Shown: positions 17,302 through 25,854 of the stretch, piece by piece | How the letters are laid out: every line of letters begins with the position of its first letter | Numbering within the stretch: position 1 is the stretch's first letter | Source of the DNA: Bacillus sp. 165 | Lineage (GTDB): Bacteria; Bacillota; Bacilli; Bacillales; Bacillaceae_G | DNA: 64,000 bases | Assembly (NCBI RefSeq): GCF_017742235.1 | Contig: NZ_JAGHKQ010000001.1 | Location: 62,001 to 126,000 of the forward strand | Direction: 5' to 3' | The notes under the pieces: model-generated | Seen by the model: only the letters and a program-made list of their open reading frames with translations | Told to the model about the DNA's origin: nothing | Databases searched by the model: none | Translations under genes and position numbers: made by a program

Positions 17302-17498
17302 ACGCTTTCACCTTACCAAACTTTTTTGAAATCACCATACATATTTTACCATATATTCACAACCATTCCTAAAACAAAAAAGTTCGTTTCACATTCAAAC
17401 AAACACTATTGCCTATTAGTTAACCGACTAAAGCAAGGATTTTATCTGTAATCTCTAACCTTTGTGCAGGAGTTACAGTATAAAACAGAGCTAACAGA

Positions 17499-17520
17499 AC
17501 ATAGTAAGATTATACTATGT
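17499..17520 (+). promoter_or_regulatory. Inverted repeat over a probable -10 box
   Basis: ACATAGTA-AGATTA-TACTATGT is a perfect 8-6-8 inverted repeat. The right arm overlaps TATACT (17511-17516), a plausible -10 box for the small gene starting at 17540, so a repressor could act here. Confidence 0.5.
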
Positions 17521-17539
17521 ATAGAAAGCAGGTGTCTTT

Positions 17540-17656
17540 ATGGCAAAGGGCAAAAAGAAAAAAGCGCATCAACATGCGGCAAATCATGCAGCTATCGATA
17601 CCCCCTCTCCGATGACAAAAAGAGAGCATCGCGGTAAGCAGTCTTCACAAGAATAA
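17540..17656 (+). CDS. Small basic protein, 38 aa
   Basis: Short gene starting at ATG 17540 (site AAAGCAGGTG upstream). The product starts MAKGKKKKAHQHAANHAA, has PMTKREHRG and ends QSSQE. It is lysine- and histidine-rich with no hydrophobic part. The compact, basic, Gln/Ala/His-rich composition would suit a small spore-core or nucleic-acid-binding protein, but I do not recognise the family. Its last two codons and stop lie in an 18-bp terminator stem shared with the COG0523 gene. Confidence 0.7.
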   Translation: MAKGKKKKAHQHAANHAAIDTPSPMTKREHRGKQSSQE

Positions 17657-17687
17657 CAGACGGTATGCACCGTCTGTTATTCTTGTG
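17646..17687. terminator. Perfect 18-bp bidirectional terminator
   Basis: The arms 17646-17663 and 17670-17687 are exact reverse complements, with loop TATGCA. Because the arms mirror each other, both converging genes end with the same codons CAA GAA TAA. Confidence 0.9.
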
Positions 17688-18645
17688 CTATGCACATACG
17701 AAAATGCTCTTCAAACCATTCTTTATTCAAATCTTTCCCAATAAACACAACCTCGCTCATTCGAGGTTCTTCCGCCTTCCACTCCCTGTCATAAGTAGCG
17801 GCAAACAGCGTATGCACACCTTGAAAGACCACCCTTTTTTCAAGGCCTTCTACATGTAAAATCCCCTTGTAGCGGTATAAGTTTTCTCCTAACACCTCCA
17901 CCACGGCTGTCATCCATTCATTGATTTTTGCAAAATCCAACGGACGCTCCTCACGCAGCACAAAGGCTTTTACGCTCCGAATATGATTTGTGCTGTCTGT
18001 ACGAATATCTAACTTTTCTTTTACTTTAAATGTGTTGATATGTAACAGTTCAGAAATCTCTACTTCACAATTAACTGCCGAAACAATACTCGCAGTCGGA
18101 TTTAATTCTTGCAGCAGTCTCTCTATGTGTTTACTCTCCTCGGATGATAACAAATCAGTCTTATTTAAAATAATCGTATCGGCAAACGCAATTTGCTCTT
18201 GTGCCTCAATCCCTTTATCCAAATGCTTTTCAATGTGGTATCCGTCAACTACCGTTACCACTCCGTTCACTTGATATGCGGCTTCAATCACGGGGTCCAG
18301 AAAAAATGTTTGAATAACAGGTCCTGGATTCGCAAGTCCCGTAGTTTCAATTACAATTGCCTCAAACTCGCTTTTTTGTTCTTTTTTTGCTTGCAAAAGC
18401 TTCTTTAATGCAACTAATAAATCCTCCCGAATACTACAGCATAAACAGCCATTCGTCATTTCTACTATTTCTTCATTTGTATTTACAACAAGGCGATTGT
18501 CAATGCCGATTTGTCCGATTTCATTGACAATAACCGCTAGTTTTCTTCCATGCTCTTCAGACAGAATCCGATTCAGCAAGGTTGTTTTTCCAGAACCTAA
18601 AAAGCCCGTCAAAATAGTAACCGGAATTTTATTTGTCTGTGTCAT
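17677..18645 (-). CDS. CobW/COG0523 family GTPase (metallochaperone)
   Basis: G3E GTPase of 322 aa. Walker A GFLGSGKTT is at residues 14-22, the metal-binding CxCC motif GCLCC near residue 68, Walker B / switch ETTGLANP near 100, and the guanine motif NKTD near 160. A C-terminal CobW_C domain follows from about residue 225. COG0523 proteins deliver zinc, cobalt or iron to target enzymes. It lies near the zinc module but has no Zur-like box upstream that I can see, so zinc control is not supported. ATG 18645 starts the gene. Confidence 0.92.
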   Translation of the reverse strand: MTQTNKIPVTILTGFLGSGKTTLLNRILSEEHGRKLAVIVNEIGQIGIDNRLVVNTNEEIVEMTNGCLCCSIREDLLVALKKLLQAKKEQKSEFEAIVIETTGLANPGPVIQTFFLDPVIEAAYQVNGVVTVVDGYHIEKHLDKGIEAQEQIAFADTIILNKTDLLSSEESKHIERLLQELNPTASIVSAVNCEVEISELLHINTFKVKEKLDIRTDSTNHIRSVKAFVLREERPLDFAKINEWMTAVVEVLGENLYRYKGILHVEGLEKRVVFQGVHTLFAATYDREWKAEEPRMSEVVFIGKDLNKEWFEEHFRMCIAQE

Positions 18646-18686
18646 ATTCTTTCAGCTCCTATCGCTTCCTTGTTTAACATATACAA

Positions 18687-19119
18687 TTAATGTCTCTCAT
18701 AATATTCAGCCAGTGCTAGGAACGATTGTTTCGGCTCCCACGGCATATCTGTGTAGGAATGTAAGTTCACAGCCTGCAACAAAAATAATATTAGGTGACT
18801 TCTTCCGCAAACCTTCAGCTGCCTTTGTACATTCTGCAAAATATAGCAATGTTTCTCGCTCCGTCGCATTAACCAAAGCAGGAGAGAACATCACTTCTAA
18901 TCCTTGTTCAATAGCAAGCTCAGCAGCTACCCTAAGTCTAGACACATCCTGACCAGAAATCCTGATAGCATTGCAATGCAAATCATTTTTTATAATTTCC
19001 CTTTCTCGTTTTACAACAGAAGGATTGAATGTATCACGGGATGATGATTCTTTTCCGCGAGTAAACGTTCCTACATCGTAGTTAATGCCTTTGCGAGAGA
19101 ACGATTGCGTTTGTTTCAT
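18687..19119 (-). pseudogene. 'Abortive infection' / glycosyl-hydrolase-like gene with internal deletion
   Basis: The first 118 or so codons (MKQTQSFSRKGINYDVGTFT...) match, as I remember it, a larger Bacillus protein named abortive infection protein, which has a TIM-barrel glycosyl-hydrolase-like fold. The frame then runs into LHRYAVGAETIVPSTG and stops at 18706. One frame over, the same DNA reads DMPWEPKQSFLALAEYYERH and stops at 18687, which looks like the normal C-terminus of this family. So the middle of the gene has been deleted and the junction, in VAGCELTF, is out of frame. The resulting 137-aa product would lack most of the barrel. Confidence 0.7.
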
Positions 19120-19213
19120 ATTCTAATCTTCTCACCTTTCCTCTATTATAGGAATTTATAAGAAGCGCTTCCCCCTCTCCAACTCATAACGAAACAACGG
19201 AGCAGGTGTAAAC

Positions 19214-19249
19214 GTATAAAGAGCTTGGAACACCCCAAGCTCTTTATAC
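19214..19249 (-). terminator. Terminator-like hairpin after the alpha/beta hydrolase gene
   Basis: GTATAAAGAGCTTGG / CCAAGCTCTTTATAC is a perfect 15-bp stem with loop AACACC. The minus-strand side lacks a clear T run. Confidence 0.6.
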
Positions 19250-20007
19250 TATCCGCGGCTTGCAAACCCACAAGCCGCATTAATTACATTTTGCTCCCAG
19301 TCATACTTGTTAAATGTATGATCTGCTCCTTCAATAACATGCAAGGTTGCATTTTTACCGTAGCACTTTTGTATATATAAAGAAGACGTCTCAAACGGTA
19401 CAGATTGGTCTGCCGTTCCGTGTATCAGCAGCACTTTCCCCTCATAAGACTTTGCGCGTGCGAATGCATCAAGCGTGCGTATTTCTTCTATAAATGCTCT
19501 GCCAATTACATTTCCGCCTGCATCGTAAGCATCCAGCTCCGGAATATAATTCGATTCATTAGCAAACAGATCTGATTTTTTTCCGATTGTACCTGCTGGT
19601 GCCAACAAAATCAGCTTATGGATGCTTTCTTTCAGTTCCCCTGCCAGCATGCTTGCTACAAGCCCGCCCATGCTAAATCCAAGAACCATGATGCGTCCCT
19701 TATCCACTTGCGGATGCCCTTGTACATACTCAAAGATAGTCTTCGCTTCCGCTACTTCTTTTCCTACTGTCATATCTTCAAAATTCCCATCACTCTCCCC
19801 GCTTCCTAAAAAATCAAATCGGAAGCTGGCAATGCCTCGTTTTTCAAGCTCTCTGGAAATTTTTAAAAAGAGGCGATGCGGTTCCAGCTTAGTTCCTGTA
19901 AATCCATGAAATAATATAACCGCAGGTACGTGTTCTTTTCCATCTGGAATATGCTCCATGCCTCTTAACGTCTGATTTTGATGAATAATAGAAACTGCTT
20001 CTTGCAT
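19249..20007 (-). CDS. Alpha/beta hydrolase (esterase)
   Basis: Cytoplasmic serine hydrolase, 252 aa. The oxyanion strand is ILFHGFTGTKLEPHR, the nucleophile elbow GFSMGG (about residues 111-116), the acid in LLIHGTADQSVP and the histidine in IEGADHTF. This arrangement resembles cinnamoyl/feruloyl-ester hydrolases such as LJ0536 and Est1E, but plant ester cleavage is only a family-level guess. AGGAGG precedes ATG 20007. Confidence 0.9.
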   Translation of the reverse strand: MQEAVSIIHQNQTLRGMEHIPDGKEHVPAVILFHGFTGTKLEPHRLFLKISRELEKRGIASFRFDFLGSGESDGNFEDMTVGKEVAEAKTIFEYVQGHPQVDKGRIMVLGFSMGGLVASMLAGELKESIHKLILLAPAGTIGKKSDLFANESNYIPELDAYDAGGNVIGRAFIEEIRTLDAFARAKSYEGKVLLIHGTADQSVPFETSSLYIQKCYGKNATLHVIEGADHTFNKYDWEQNVINAACGFASRG

Positions 20008-20145
20008 ATGTGAAACCTCCTCAGATTTGTCACGTTAGCACTTGAGAACTGTTGCATAAGGAAGCCCTCACATCGCATTATACTACGAGTATAGATAGAT
20101 TTTCCATTTTCGAGAAAGATATATCGCACGCTATCTTTCAAAGCA

Positions 20146-20171
20146 AAAAGCGTGATGATTACCACGCTTTT
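20146..20171 (-). terminator. Terminator after the zinc-ribbon membrane protein gene
   Basis: AAAAGCGTG / CACGCTTTT stem; the minus strand continues into TTTTGCTTT. Confidence 0.75.
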
Positions 20172-20172
20172 A

Positions 20173-20520
20173 TCACTGACGTCTTTTCAACTGCAAGTTG
20201 CCTTTATTGAATAAAACAATTGCATTGAAAGATTCATATAAAGCATAAACAGGATAACAAAAAGCAAAAAAGACAATGGCGGTAGGTACTTTTTCCACAA
20301 TGGGAAAATAACCACTTAGGAGACTCTTTACCTGAATACCAAGAAACACTAATAAAGGGACTACTATAGCAGCTATTACAAGCAACAATGGAGTCATCTT
20401 GGTTTCTTTTAGTTTGGCGCGACAGTGTGGACACTTCATATTAAAAGGTATTGGAGAGTCCTCGAAGTGTTCAATAGTGATTTGCTTTTTACAACCAAGG
20501 CAAGGTGTTGAAGTTTTCAT
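20173..20520 (-). CDS. Zinc-ribbon membrane protein, unknown function
   Basis: Protein of 115 aa. The N-terminus has two CxxC pairs, CLGC (residue 7) and CPHC (about residue 30), forming a likely zinc ribbon. Two hydrophobic helices follow (about 43-63 and 77-95), and the tail is basic (NLQLKRRQ). Such proteins are common in Bacillus, with no assigned role. AAGGGGAAAA precedes ATG 20520. The region 20521-20709 upstream holds no gene that I can see. Confidence 0.75.
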   Translation of the reverse strand: MKTSTPCLGCKKQITIEHFEDSPIPFNMKCPHCRAKLKETKMTPLLLVIAAIVVPLLVFLGIQVKSLLSGYFPIVEKVPTAIVFFAFCYPVYALYESFNAIVLFNKGNLQLKRRQ

Positions 20521-20709
20521 GAATTTTTCCCCTTTAGTAACAATTATGATTTCACCTTAATTATACTTAGCTATGAATGCTTATTTTAAAATATGTAATA
20601 GAAGAGATAAGATTGGTTCTTCACCGGTCACGATTCTTTTTTATCTGGGGAAGGTTATTTTTAGGGAGCTAGACAGGTCCGCCAAAATTTTAGACTTTCT
20701 TATCTAAAA

Positions 20710-20736
20710 AAAGGCGGTACCATATGCACCGCCTTT
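20710..20736 (-). terminator. Terminator of the MFS gene
   Basis: AAAGGCGGT / ACCGCCTTT with T-rich minus-strand continuation (TTTTTTTAGATA). Confidence 0.85.
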
Positions 20737-20739
20737 CTT

Positions 20740-22011
20740 CTATCCGTTCACTATTTGATTTAACTGTTCTGTTCGTTTTTGATAAAACAGCTTAAACATG
20801 ACATGATATAAAAACGCACTTAAAAATGCTAACGCCACGATGCTGTAAAACGTCCATGTATAGCCTACCCAAGCCGTCATCGGGATCGCAATCGGTGCGA
20901 TAGTCCGGCCGATAGACCAGCGCAGTGTTGCTGCCGCAAAATACTGTCCGCGCATATGCTCCGGTGCCAGCTTTGCCACAAAGCTGTTTTGAATGCCAAC
21001 AACCATAATTTCTGCTAAAGTAAAAATGCCCATCGCAATAACCATACCCCAAACAGAGACCGTATTTCCAAAAATAATCATCGCCACGCCGTACGTGATT
21101 GAGGACAGAATAAAAATTACTCGTTCATTCAAGCGATCTGTCAATTTTGTAACATAAACAGTAAACAAGGCTACAATAAAACCATTTTCAGCGATAATCC
21201 AGCTAAAAAGCTTTTCACCATTTATCGTAAAATGCAAAAACGTTTGTGTTTGCACCATTTCCTTAATATACACTGCCAGTAATAAGTCCATTTGCGTAAA
21301 TGTCTGCGCTACTAAAATACCAGACACAACAAAAAGAAAAAAGACACGGTCCTTAAAGATTACACTGTAATTCTTCACTTGCTGCACGGCAAATGTCGAC
21401 CAACTAATAGACTGCTCCTTCTCCACCGCAGGTTTCGGAGGAAGGGTTTCACGAACAAAGTGATATAATACCCATGTTACCGCAAAATTCACCACCACAC
21501 TCGCCAAAAGCAATTCAAAGCGGTAATGAAAAAAGAAATATGCACCGATAATCGGTCCTATAACAACATTAATATTCATCGCAGTATAAAATATTGCAAA
21601 GACAGAGTTTTGTTTTTCTTCCGGTACGATATCCGCTACCATAGCCGAGCTCGCTGGATAATAAAATGAACCCATCACGCTGACGACAGTGAATGCAAGG
21701 AAGGTTAACAATGGTGATTCTAACCATGGCGAGTTAGCAACCGCGAATACAACAAACGCCAAGCTTTGCAACAAAGCTGAAATAACCATCATTTTCTTTC
21801 TGCCAAACGTGTCTGCTAAGTATCCACCAACCAAATTTGCCGCTACCGCCAATAATTGCGATAAAACAAGCAATGCCCCTGCTGCTGTTTTTCCCAATGT
21901 ATCGGAAAAATAAATCGCCATAAAGGGGAAAAACATCCAAAAAAATAAACCGAAACACCATTCACCAATCAAGCGGACCTTTAAATTCCTATCCCATTCA
22001 CTCCACTTCAT
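20740..22011 (-). CDS. MFS transporter (drug-efflux type)
   Basis: Integral membrane protein of 423 aa with about 12 hydrophobic segments. The motif A loop GGYLADTFGRKKM (about residues 62-74) is the classical MFS signature between helices 2 and 3, and the second half has a degenerate copy VTKLTDRLNERV. Resembles YttB/multidrug-type exporters; the substrate cannot be told. AGAGAGGTAG precedes ATG 22011. Confidence 0.9.
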   Translation of the reverse strand: MKWSEWDRNLKVRLIGEWCFGLFFWMFFPFMAIYFSDTLGKTAAGALLVLSQLLAVAANLVGGYLADTFGRKKMMVISALLQSLAFVVFAVANSPWLESPLLTFLAFTVVSVMGSFYYPASSAMVADIVPEEKQNSVFAIFYTAMNINVVIGPIIGAYFFFHYRFELLLASVVVNFAVTWVLYHFVRETLPPKPAVEKEQSISWSTFAVQQVKNYSVIFKDRVFFLFVVSGILVAQTFTQMDLLLAVYIKEMVQTQTFLHFTINGEKLFSWIIAENGFIVALFTVYVTKLTDRLNERVIFILSSITYGVAMIIFGNTVSVWGMVIAMGIFTLAEIMVVGIQNSFVAKLAPEHMRGQYFAAATLRWSIGRTIAPIAIPMTAWVGYTWTFYSIVALAFLSAFLYHVMFKLFYQKRTEQLNQIVNG

Positions 22012-22062
22012 AAAACTACCTCTCTCGCTGTATACATATTTAAGTACTCTTTATCATATCAC

Positions 22063-22108
22063 AATCCTTAGATTTACGGGATGAGTCCATCCTATAAATC
22101 TAAGGATT
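22063..22108. repeat. Long imperfect inverted repeat upstream of the MFS gene
   Basis: AATCCTTAGATTTA ... TAAATCTAAGGATT extends inward to GGGATG / CATCCT, giving a stem of about 21 bp with two mismatches and a small loop. It is not followed by a T run on either strand, so it is not an ordinary terminator. Confidence 0.6.
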
Positions 22109-22176
22109 ATTTCAGAAAACTTTTTTATCAGCATGATGGCTTTCCGCAAAGAACATTTTCACCTTTATTCCTAAAA

Positions 22177-22206
22177 AAGCCATTGAGGCTGTTTCCTCAA
22201 TGGCTT
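22177..22206 (-). terminator. Terminator of dps
   Basis: AAGCCATTGAGG / CCTCAATGGCTT, loop CTGTTT, then TTTTTAGG on the minus strand. Confidence 0.9.
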
Positions 22207-22211
22207 CGTTT

Positions 22212-22661
22212 TTATTTTAAAAATGCACTTAACATCCAAACATGCTTCTCAAGCTCAGTATGAATGGCTAAAAGCATATCTGCTGTCGTTTCATCCTCTG
22301 TATCTCCAGCAACTTCCATACCCTCTTTTAATTCAGAAATCATAGCAGAATAGTCATTTACAATAGACCGTACCATTTCCTCTGCTGTTTCATCTCCACT
22401 AGCTTCTTTTACAGTAGACATTTCTATATATTCCTTCATCGTTGCAATAGGGTGACCTTGTAAAGAAAGAATACGTTCCGCCAGCTCATCAATATGTGTG
22501 GCCGCTTCATTGTACAGCTCTTCAAATTTTGTATGAAGAGTAAAGAATTGGGGACCTTTTACATACCAATGATAATTGTGTAATTTTACAAACAACACGT
22601 TCCAGTTTGCTACCTGCTTGTTCAAGACATTTACTACATTAGTATCTATTCGGTTATCCAT
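22212..22661 (-). CDS. dps: Dps family DNA-binding miniferritin (MrgA-like)
   Basis: Ferritin-like protein of 149 aa that oxidises and stores iron in dodecamers and protects DNA from peroxide. The ferroxidase signature is [27 protein letters not shown] (about residues 26-52) followed by HIDELAERI, supplying the His, Asp and Glu ligands shared between subunits. A perfect PerR box lies just upstream, as for B. subtilis mrgA. AGGAGAGG precedes ATG 22661. Monocistronic. Confidence 0.95.
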   Translation of the reverse strand: MDNRIDTNVVNVLNKQVANWNVLFVKLHNYHWYVKGPQFFTLHTKFEELYNEAATHIDELAERILSLQGHPIATMKEYIEMSTVKEASGDETAEEMVRSIVNDYSAMISELKEGMEVAGDTEDETTADMLLAIHTELEKHVWMLSAFLK

Positions 22662-22680
22662 GCTATCCTCTCCTTTTTAA

Positions 22681-22695
22681 TTATAATAATTATAA
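22681..22695 (-). promoter_or_regulatory. PerR box and promoter of dps
   Basis: TTATAATAATTATAA is a perfect match to the PerR consensus TTATAATnATTATAA. On the minus strand, TTGTAT (22733-22738) and TATAAT (22711-22716), 16 bases apart, form a plausible sigma-A promoter, with the box just downstream of the start point, where bound PerR would block transcription until peroxide inactivates it. Confidence 0.85.
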
Positions 22696-22914
22696 TTTAA
22701 TCATAATTATATTATACTATTATTTTTGATTAATACAACCATTATGCCTCAGCTGTAATTCACTCTTAACATATTTAATAATCCCCTTACACAATCGTAA
22801 TTATGTAACATTCACCTTGTGCTAAAAACATATTCTTATTTCTTCAATCTTAAAGAGGCATGTCTAATTACAACTTATCATTCATATGTATGTATCAAGG
22901 GAAGGAGGCAGAGC

Positions 22915-23952
22915 ATGGACGATCAAAATTGGAAAATAGCCAAAAAAATCGCAGCTACCTATATTGGAACAGTAGTTGGAGCCGGGTTTGCAACAGGACG
23001 TGAAATTGTAGAATTCTTCACCTTAAACGGAACTTACGGAACAATCGGGATTTTGGTGAGCGGTATACTTTTTATGTGGCTCGGTACAAAAATGATGATT
23101 CTTTCTGCGCGGATTCAAGCCTTCTCCGCACAAGAGTTTAATAAATATTTATTTGGTAATACAGTCGGAACGGGTATCAATATTTTGCTTCTTCTCGTCT
23201 TATTCGGAGTTACGAGCGTTATGTTGTCAGCGGCAGGCGCAGTTTTTGAAGAACAGCTCCATTTACCAAAACAAATCGGGGTTCTTTTTACAATCCTTGC
23301 TTGTATTCTGATACTATCGAGAGGACTGCAAGGAGTATTTGAGGTTAATTCACTTGTGGTGCCGATTATGATGCTGTTTATTATTGGATTATTTTCAACA
23401 AAGATTATGCAAATAGGTCCCCTTATCCTCAATTCTATCCCTGCTGGCACATGGAACACAAACTGGGTGTCAAGCCCTATTACATATGTAGCTATGAATC
23501 TGGCAATGGCACAAAGCGTGCTCGTTCCACTGGCAAGTGAAATCAAAGATGAAAAAGCGATTAAAGTAGGAGGGCTGTTAGGAGGAGCGGGACTTGGTCT
23601 GATTTTATTATGCAGTCAGTTTTCTCTCTTATCTGTGGATGGCTTCCATCAATACAATATTCCTATGGCGGAAGTGGTGCGGCAGCTCAATAGTACATTC
23701 CACTTTTTCTTTGTACTGATTATATTCGGAGAAGTGTTTACAACCTTAATTGGAAACCTATTTGGTATGTCAAAGCAAATTCAATCTATGACCGGCTGGA
23801 AACATAATACTATCGTACTAGGTATCTTATTAATCAGTTACTGCATCAGCTACGTTGGGTATGGAAAGCTGTTACATATGTTATATCCATTAATCGGTTG
23901 GTTTAGCCTGATCCTTCTCCCCCTTATTGCACTAAAACGCAGTGTAAAATGA
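22915..23952 (+). CDS. YkvI-like membrane protein
   Basis: Membrane protein of 345 aa with about ten hydrophobic helices. It begins with AATYIGTVVGAGFATGREIVEFF, the conserved helix of the YkvI family (an APC/LeuT-fold group with unknown substrate). The frame is open 32 codons earlier, but ATG 22915 has GGGAAGGAGG just upstream and starts at the family N-terminus. It is transcribed away from dps. Transport function is inferred from the fold. Confidence 0.85.
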   Translation: MDDQNWKIAKKIAATYIGTVVGAGFATGREIVEFFTLNGTYGTIGILVSGILFMWLGTKMMILSARIQAFSAQEFNKYLFGNTVGTGINILLLLVLFGVTSVMLSAAGAVFEEQLHLPKQIGVLFTILACILILSRGLQGVFEVNSLVVPIMMLFIIGLFSTKIMQIGPLILNSIPAGTWNTNWVSSPITYVAMNLAMAQSVLVPLASEIKDEKAIKVGGLLGGAGLGLILLCSQFSLLSVDGFHQYNIPMAEVVRQLNSTFHFFFVLIIFGEVFTTLIGNLFGMSKQIQSMTGWKHNTIVLGILLISYCISYVGYGKLLHMLYPLIGWFSLILLPLIALKRSVK

Positions 23953-23985
23953 AGAATAAGCATCCACATCGGATGCTTATTCTTC
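23951..23985. terminator. Bidirectional terminator, ykvI-like / hypothetical
   Basis: GAAGAATAAGCATCC / GGATGCTTATTCTTC, perfect 15-bp stem, loop ACATC. Both stop codons (TGA at 23950-23952 and TAA at 23977-23979) lie in or touch the stem. Confidence 0.85.
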
Positions 23986-24366
23986 GCAATCTTCACATAC
24001 TTCCCAATACATACCGAATTCCATAGCCAAAAACGGCTTCAATTGAAGCTTAATCATCCTGCTCGGCATCCGTTCTAAAATAAATTCTATACTGTGCTCC
24101 TCTTCCTCTTTCCATCCAATACACCTTTGAATTTGAATGTTTTTGATAGTCATAATTGAACGACCGTCTTTATTCCATAGGATTTTTAACTCATTTTCGT
24201 CATTATAACTAGTCAAAATACCATTCTCAGTGGTTACCTTATCAGCAGAAAGAACCGTATCTACGCTATATGTATCCTTTGTTTCTTTTATTACAAAATG
24301 ATAATACCGCTTTCCATCTTGAACAGGCTGCTGTCCAAAAAATTGGGTAAGCTCAGAATGAATCAC
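23977..24366 (-). CDS. Hypothetical protein, 129 aa
   Basis: Soluble mixed alpha/beta protein, starting MIHSELTQFFGQ from GTG 24366 behind AGGAGG. It has no signal peptide or transmembrane segment and ends with an acidic, cysteine-containing tail (WEVCEDCEE). I do not recognise a family. It lies between two terminators, so it is its own unit. Confidence 0.65.
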   Translation of the reverse strand: MIHSELTQFFGQQPVQDGKRYYHFVIKETKDTYSVDTVLSADKVTTENGILTSYNDENELKILWNKDGRSIMTIKNIQIQRCIGWKEEEEHSIEFILERMPSRMIKLQLKPFLAMEFGMYWEVCEDCEE

Positions 24367-24445
24367 ACTTTATACCTCCTGTATACTAAAATCCATTTTT
24401 ATTGTAACACAAATACAATTTCTCTAGTTTTGGCAGCTAACAGAA

Positions 24446-24470
24446 AAAGAGACGCTCCTCGCGTCTCTTT
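24446..24470 (-). terminator. Terminator of rsgA
   Basis: AAAGAGACGC / GCGTCTCTTT, loop TCCTC; T-rich on both sides. Confidence 0.85.
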
Positions 24471-24474
24471 CACA

Positions 24475-25521
24475 TTATTTCTTCCGGCTCATTGCTTTAT
24501 TGATTTTTTTCCACTTCTCTCGTTCAGCTCGGGCCAATACAGGATCTTGCTTGCGCATCGCATACGCAATTTCTCGCTGTAACTTCTTATAGCTCGTGAA
24601 ACGCTCTTGTTGCAGATTTCCTTCTTCAATAGCATGCTTTACAGCACACCCTGGCTCCGTTTCGTGCTTACAATCCACAAAACGGCATTGTCCAGACAGC
24701 TCATCAATATCAGAAAATGTGACATCCATGGACTCACTGCCTTCCCATAGCTGCAGCTCTCTCATTCCTGGGGTATCAATAATCAATGCACCAGAAGGCA
24801 ACTGAAACAATTCTCTATGAGTTGTCGTATGCTTGCCTTTATCATCGCTTTCACGAATACCACCGGTCTTGCTGACCGCACTTCCCATCAAGGCGTTTAA
24901 CAGCGTAGATTTCCCAGCCCCGGACGATCCGAGCAGTGCAATTGTTTTCCCTGGCCTTACAAATTGCCGCAGCTCTGCAATACCCGTGCCGCTTAAGCTA
25001 TCAACAGCAAATACATCCACTCCAAAAGCAACTGCCTTCGTCTGGACTACTTTATCCTCTATATCTTCGCACAAGTCACGCTTTGTTAAAATAACAACCG
25101 GCACAGCACCGCTTTCATAAGCAAGCAACAAATACCGTTCCATTCTGCGTAAATTAAAATCCCGATTCAACGCATTTACAAGAAAGACATAATCGATATT
25201 AGACGCCACAACCTGCTCTTCCGTTTTGTCGCCGGCAGCTTGGCGGGAAAATAAGCTTTTCCGCTTGAATACCCCATGAATGACGGCCTTCTTCTCTGCA
25301 GGAATGGTTTGAATCCAAACCCAATCTCCAACAGCAGGATAATCGCTTTTTACTGTCGCCTCATAACGAAACCTTCCGGACAATTCACCCAAGAGTTCGC
25401 CAGCCTCAGTAATGATACGATACAAATGCTTGTGCTCCAATACGATTCGTCCGACCTCATATTGCTTTTGTACATACTGCTTTTCAAAAAATGCTTCCCA
25501 ACCTAGTTTCATTAACTCCAT
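24475..25521 (-). CDS. rsgA: Ribosome small subunit-dependent GTPase A (RsgA)
   Basis: Circularly permuted GTPase that checks and matures 30S subunits. About 348 aa: OB-fold N-domain (to about residue 105), G domain in the order G4 (LTKRD), G1 (GSSGAGKSTL), G3 (DTPG), then a zinc site CRFVDCKHETEPGCAVKHA and a basic C-terminus. This is a longer, E. coli-like form; Bacillus normally has a shorter copy (YloQ) elsewhere, so this is probably a paralogue, which I cannot confirm from this window. ATG 25521 has GGAGG upstream. Confidence 0.93.
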   Translation of the reverse strand: MELMKLGWEAFFEKQYVQKQYEVGRIVLEHKHLYRIITEAGELLGELSGRFRYEATVKSDYPAVGDWVWIQTIPAEKKAVIHGVFKRKSLFSRQAAGDKTEEQVVASNIDYVFLVNALNRDFNLRRMERYLLLAYESGAVPVVILTKRDLCEDIEDKVVQTKAVAFGVDVFAVDSLSGTGIAELRQFVRPGKTIALLGSSGAGKSTLLNALMGSAVSKTGGIRESDDKGKHTTTHRELFQLPSGALIIDTPGMRELQLWEGSESMDVTFSDIDELSGQCRFVDCKHETEPGCAVKHAIEEGNLQQERFTSYKKLQREIAYAMRKQDPVLARAEREKWKKINKAMSRKK

Positions 25522-25854
25522 TATCAAGTATCCTCCCACATTTCGTATAGACGGAAGGATACGGCGAAGGATTACTTGTCCCCGTCCATACCTTCCTTAT
25601 TCATCTGAGTAATCATGTAAACATTCGCCATAATACATCACTCCGTTCTTTGTATAATTAACAATATTATATGAAATTTCCAAAAAAAAGTCCATGTTCT
25701 TCCAGAAGAAAAAGCAGGAACATCTTGTCCCCGCCTTACAAACCAGCTTTTTCCTCCATACTCGTATACAATACCCACTATTCTTCACAAGATGTCCTAT
25801 TAAGCTGTCTTTTGAGTTTTTTAGTTGCGCAAGCGATTTCACAAAACGATGTAA
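25522..25854. other. Intergenic region, 333 bases, no supported gene
   Basis: Contains an imperfect inverted repeat (GAAGGATACGG near 25554 and CCGTCCATACCTTC near 25585) and AT-rich sequence. An 81-codon minus-strand frame (25597-25842) exists but has no ribosome site and an unnatural composition, so I leave it out. Confidence 0.4.

Noticed and set aside
18646-18706. Zur box ahead of the COG0523 gene
   Set aside because: No AAATCGTAAT-like palindrome is seen, so zinc control of this gene is not supported.
25597-25842. 81-codon minus-strand frame between rsgA and pgmB
   Set aside because: No ribosome site, odd composition with clustered aromatic and Cys residues, and no support from neighbours.
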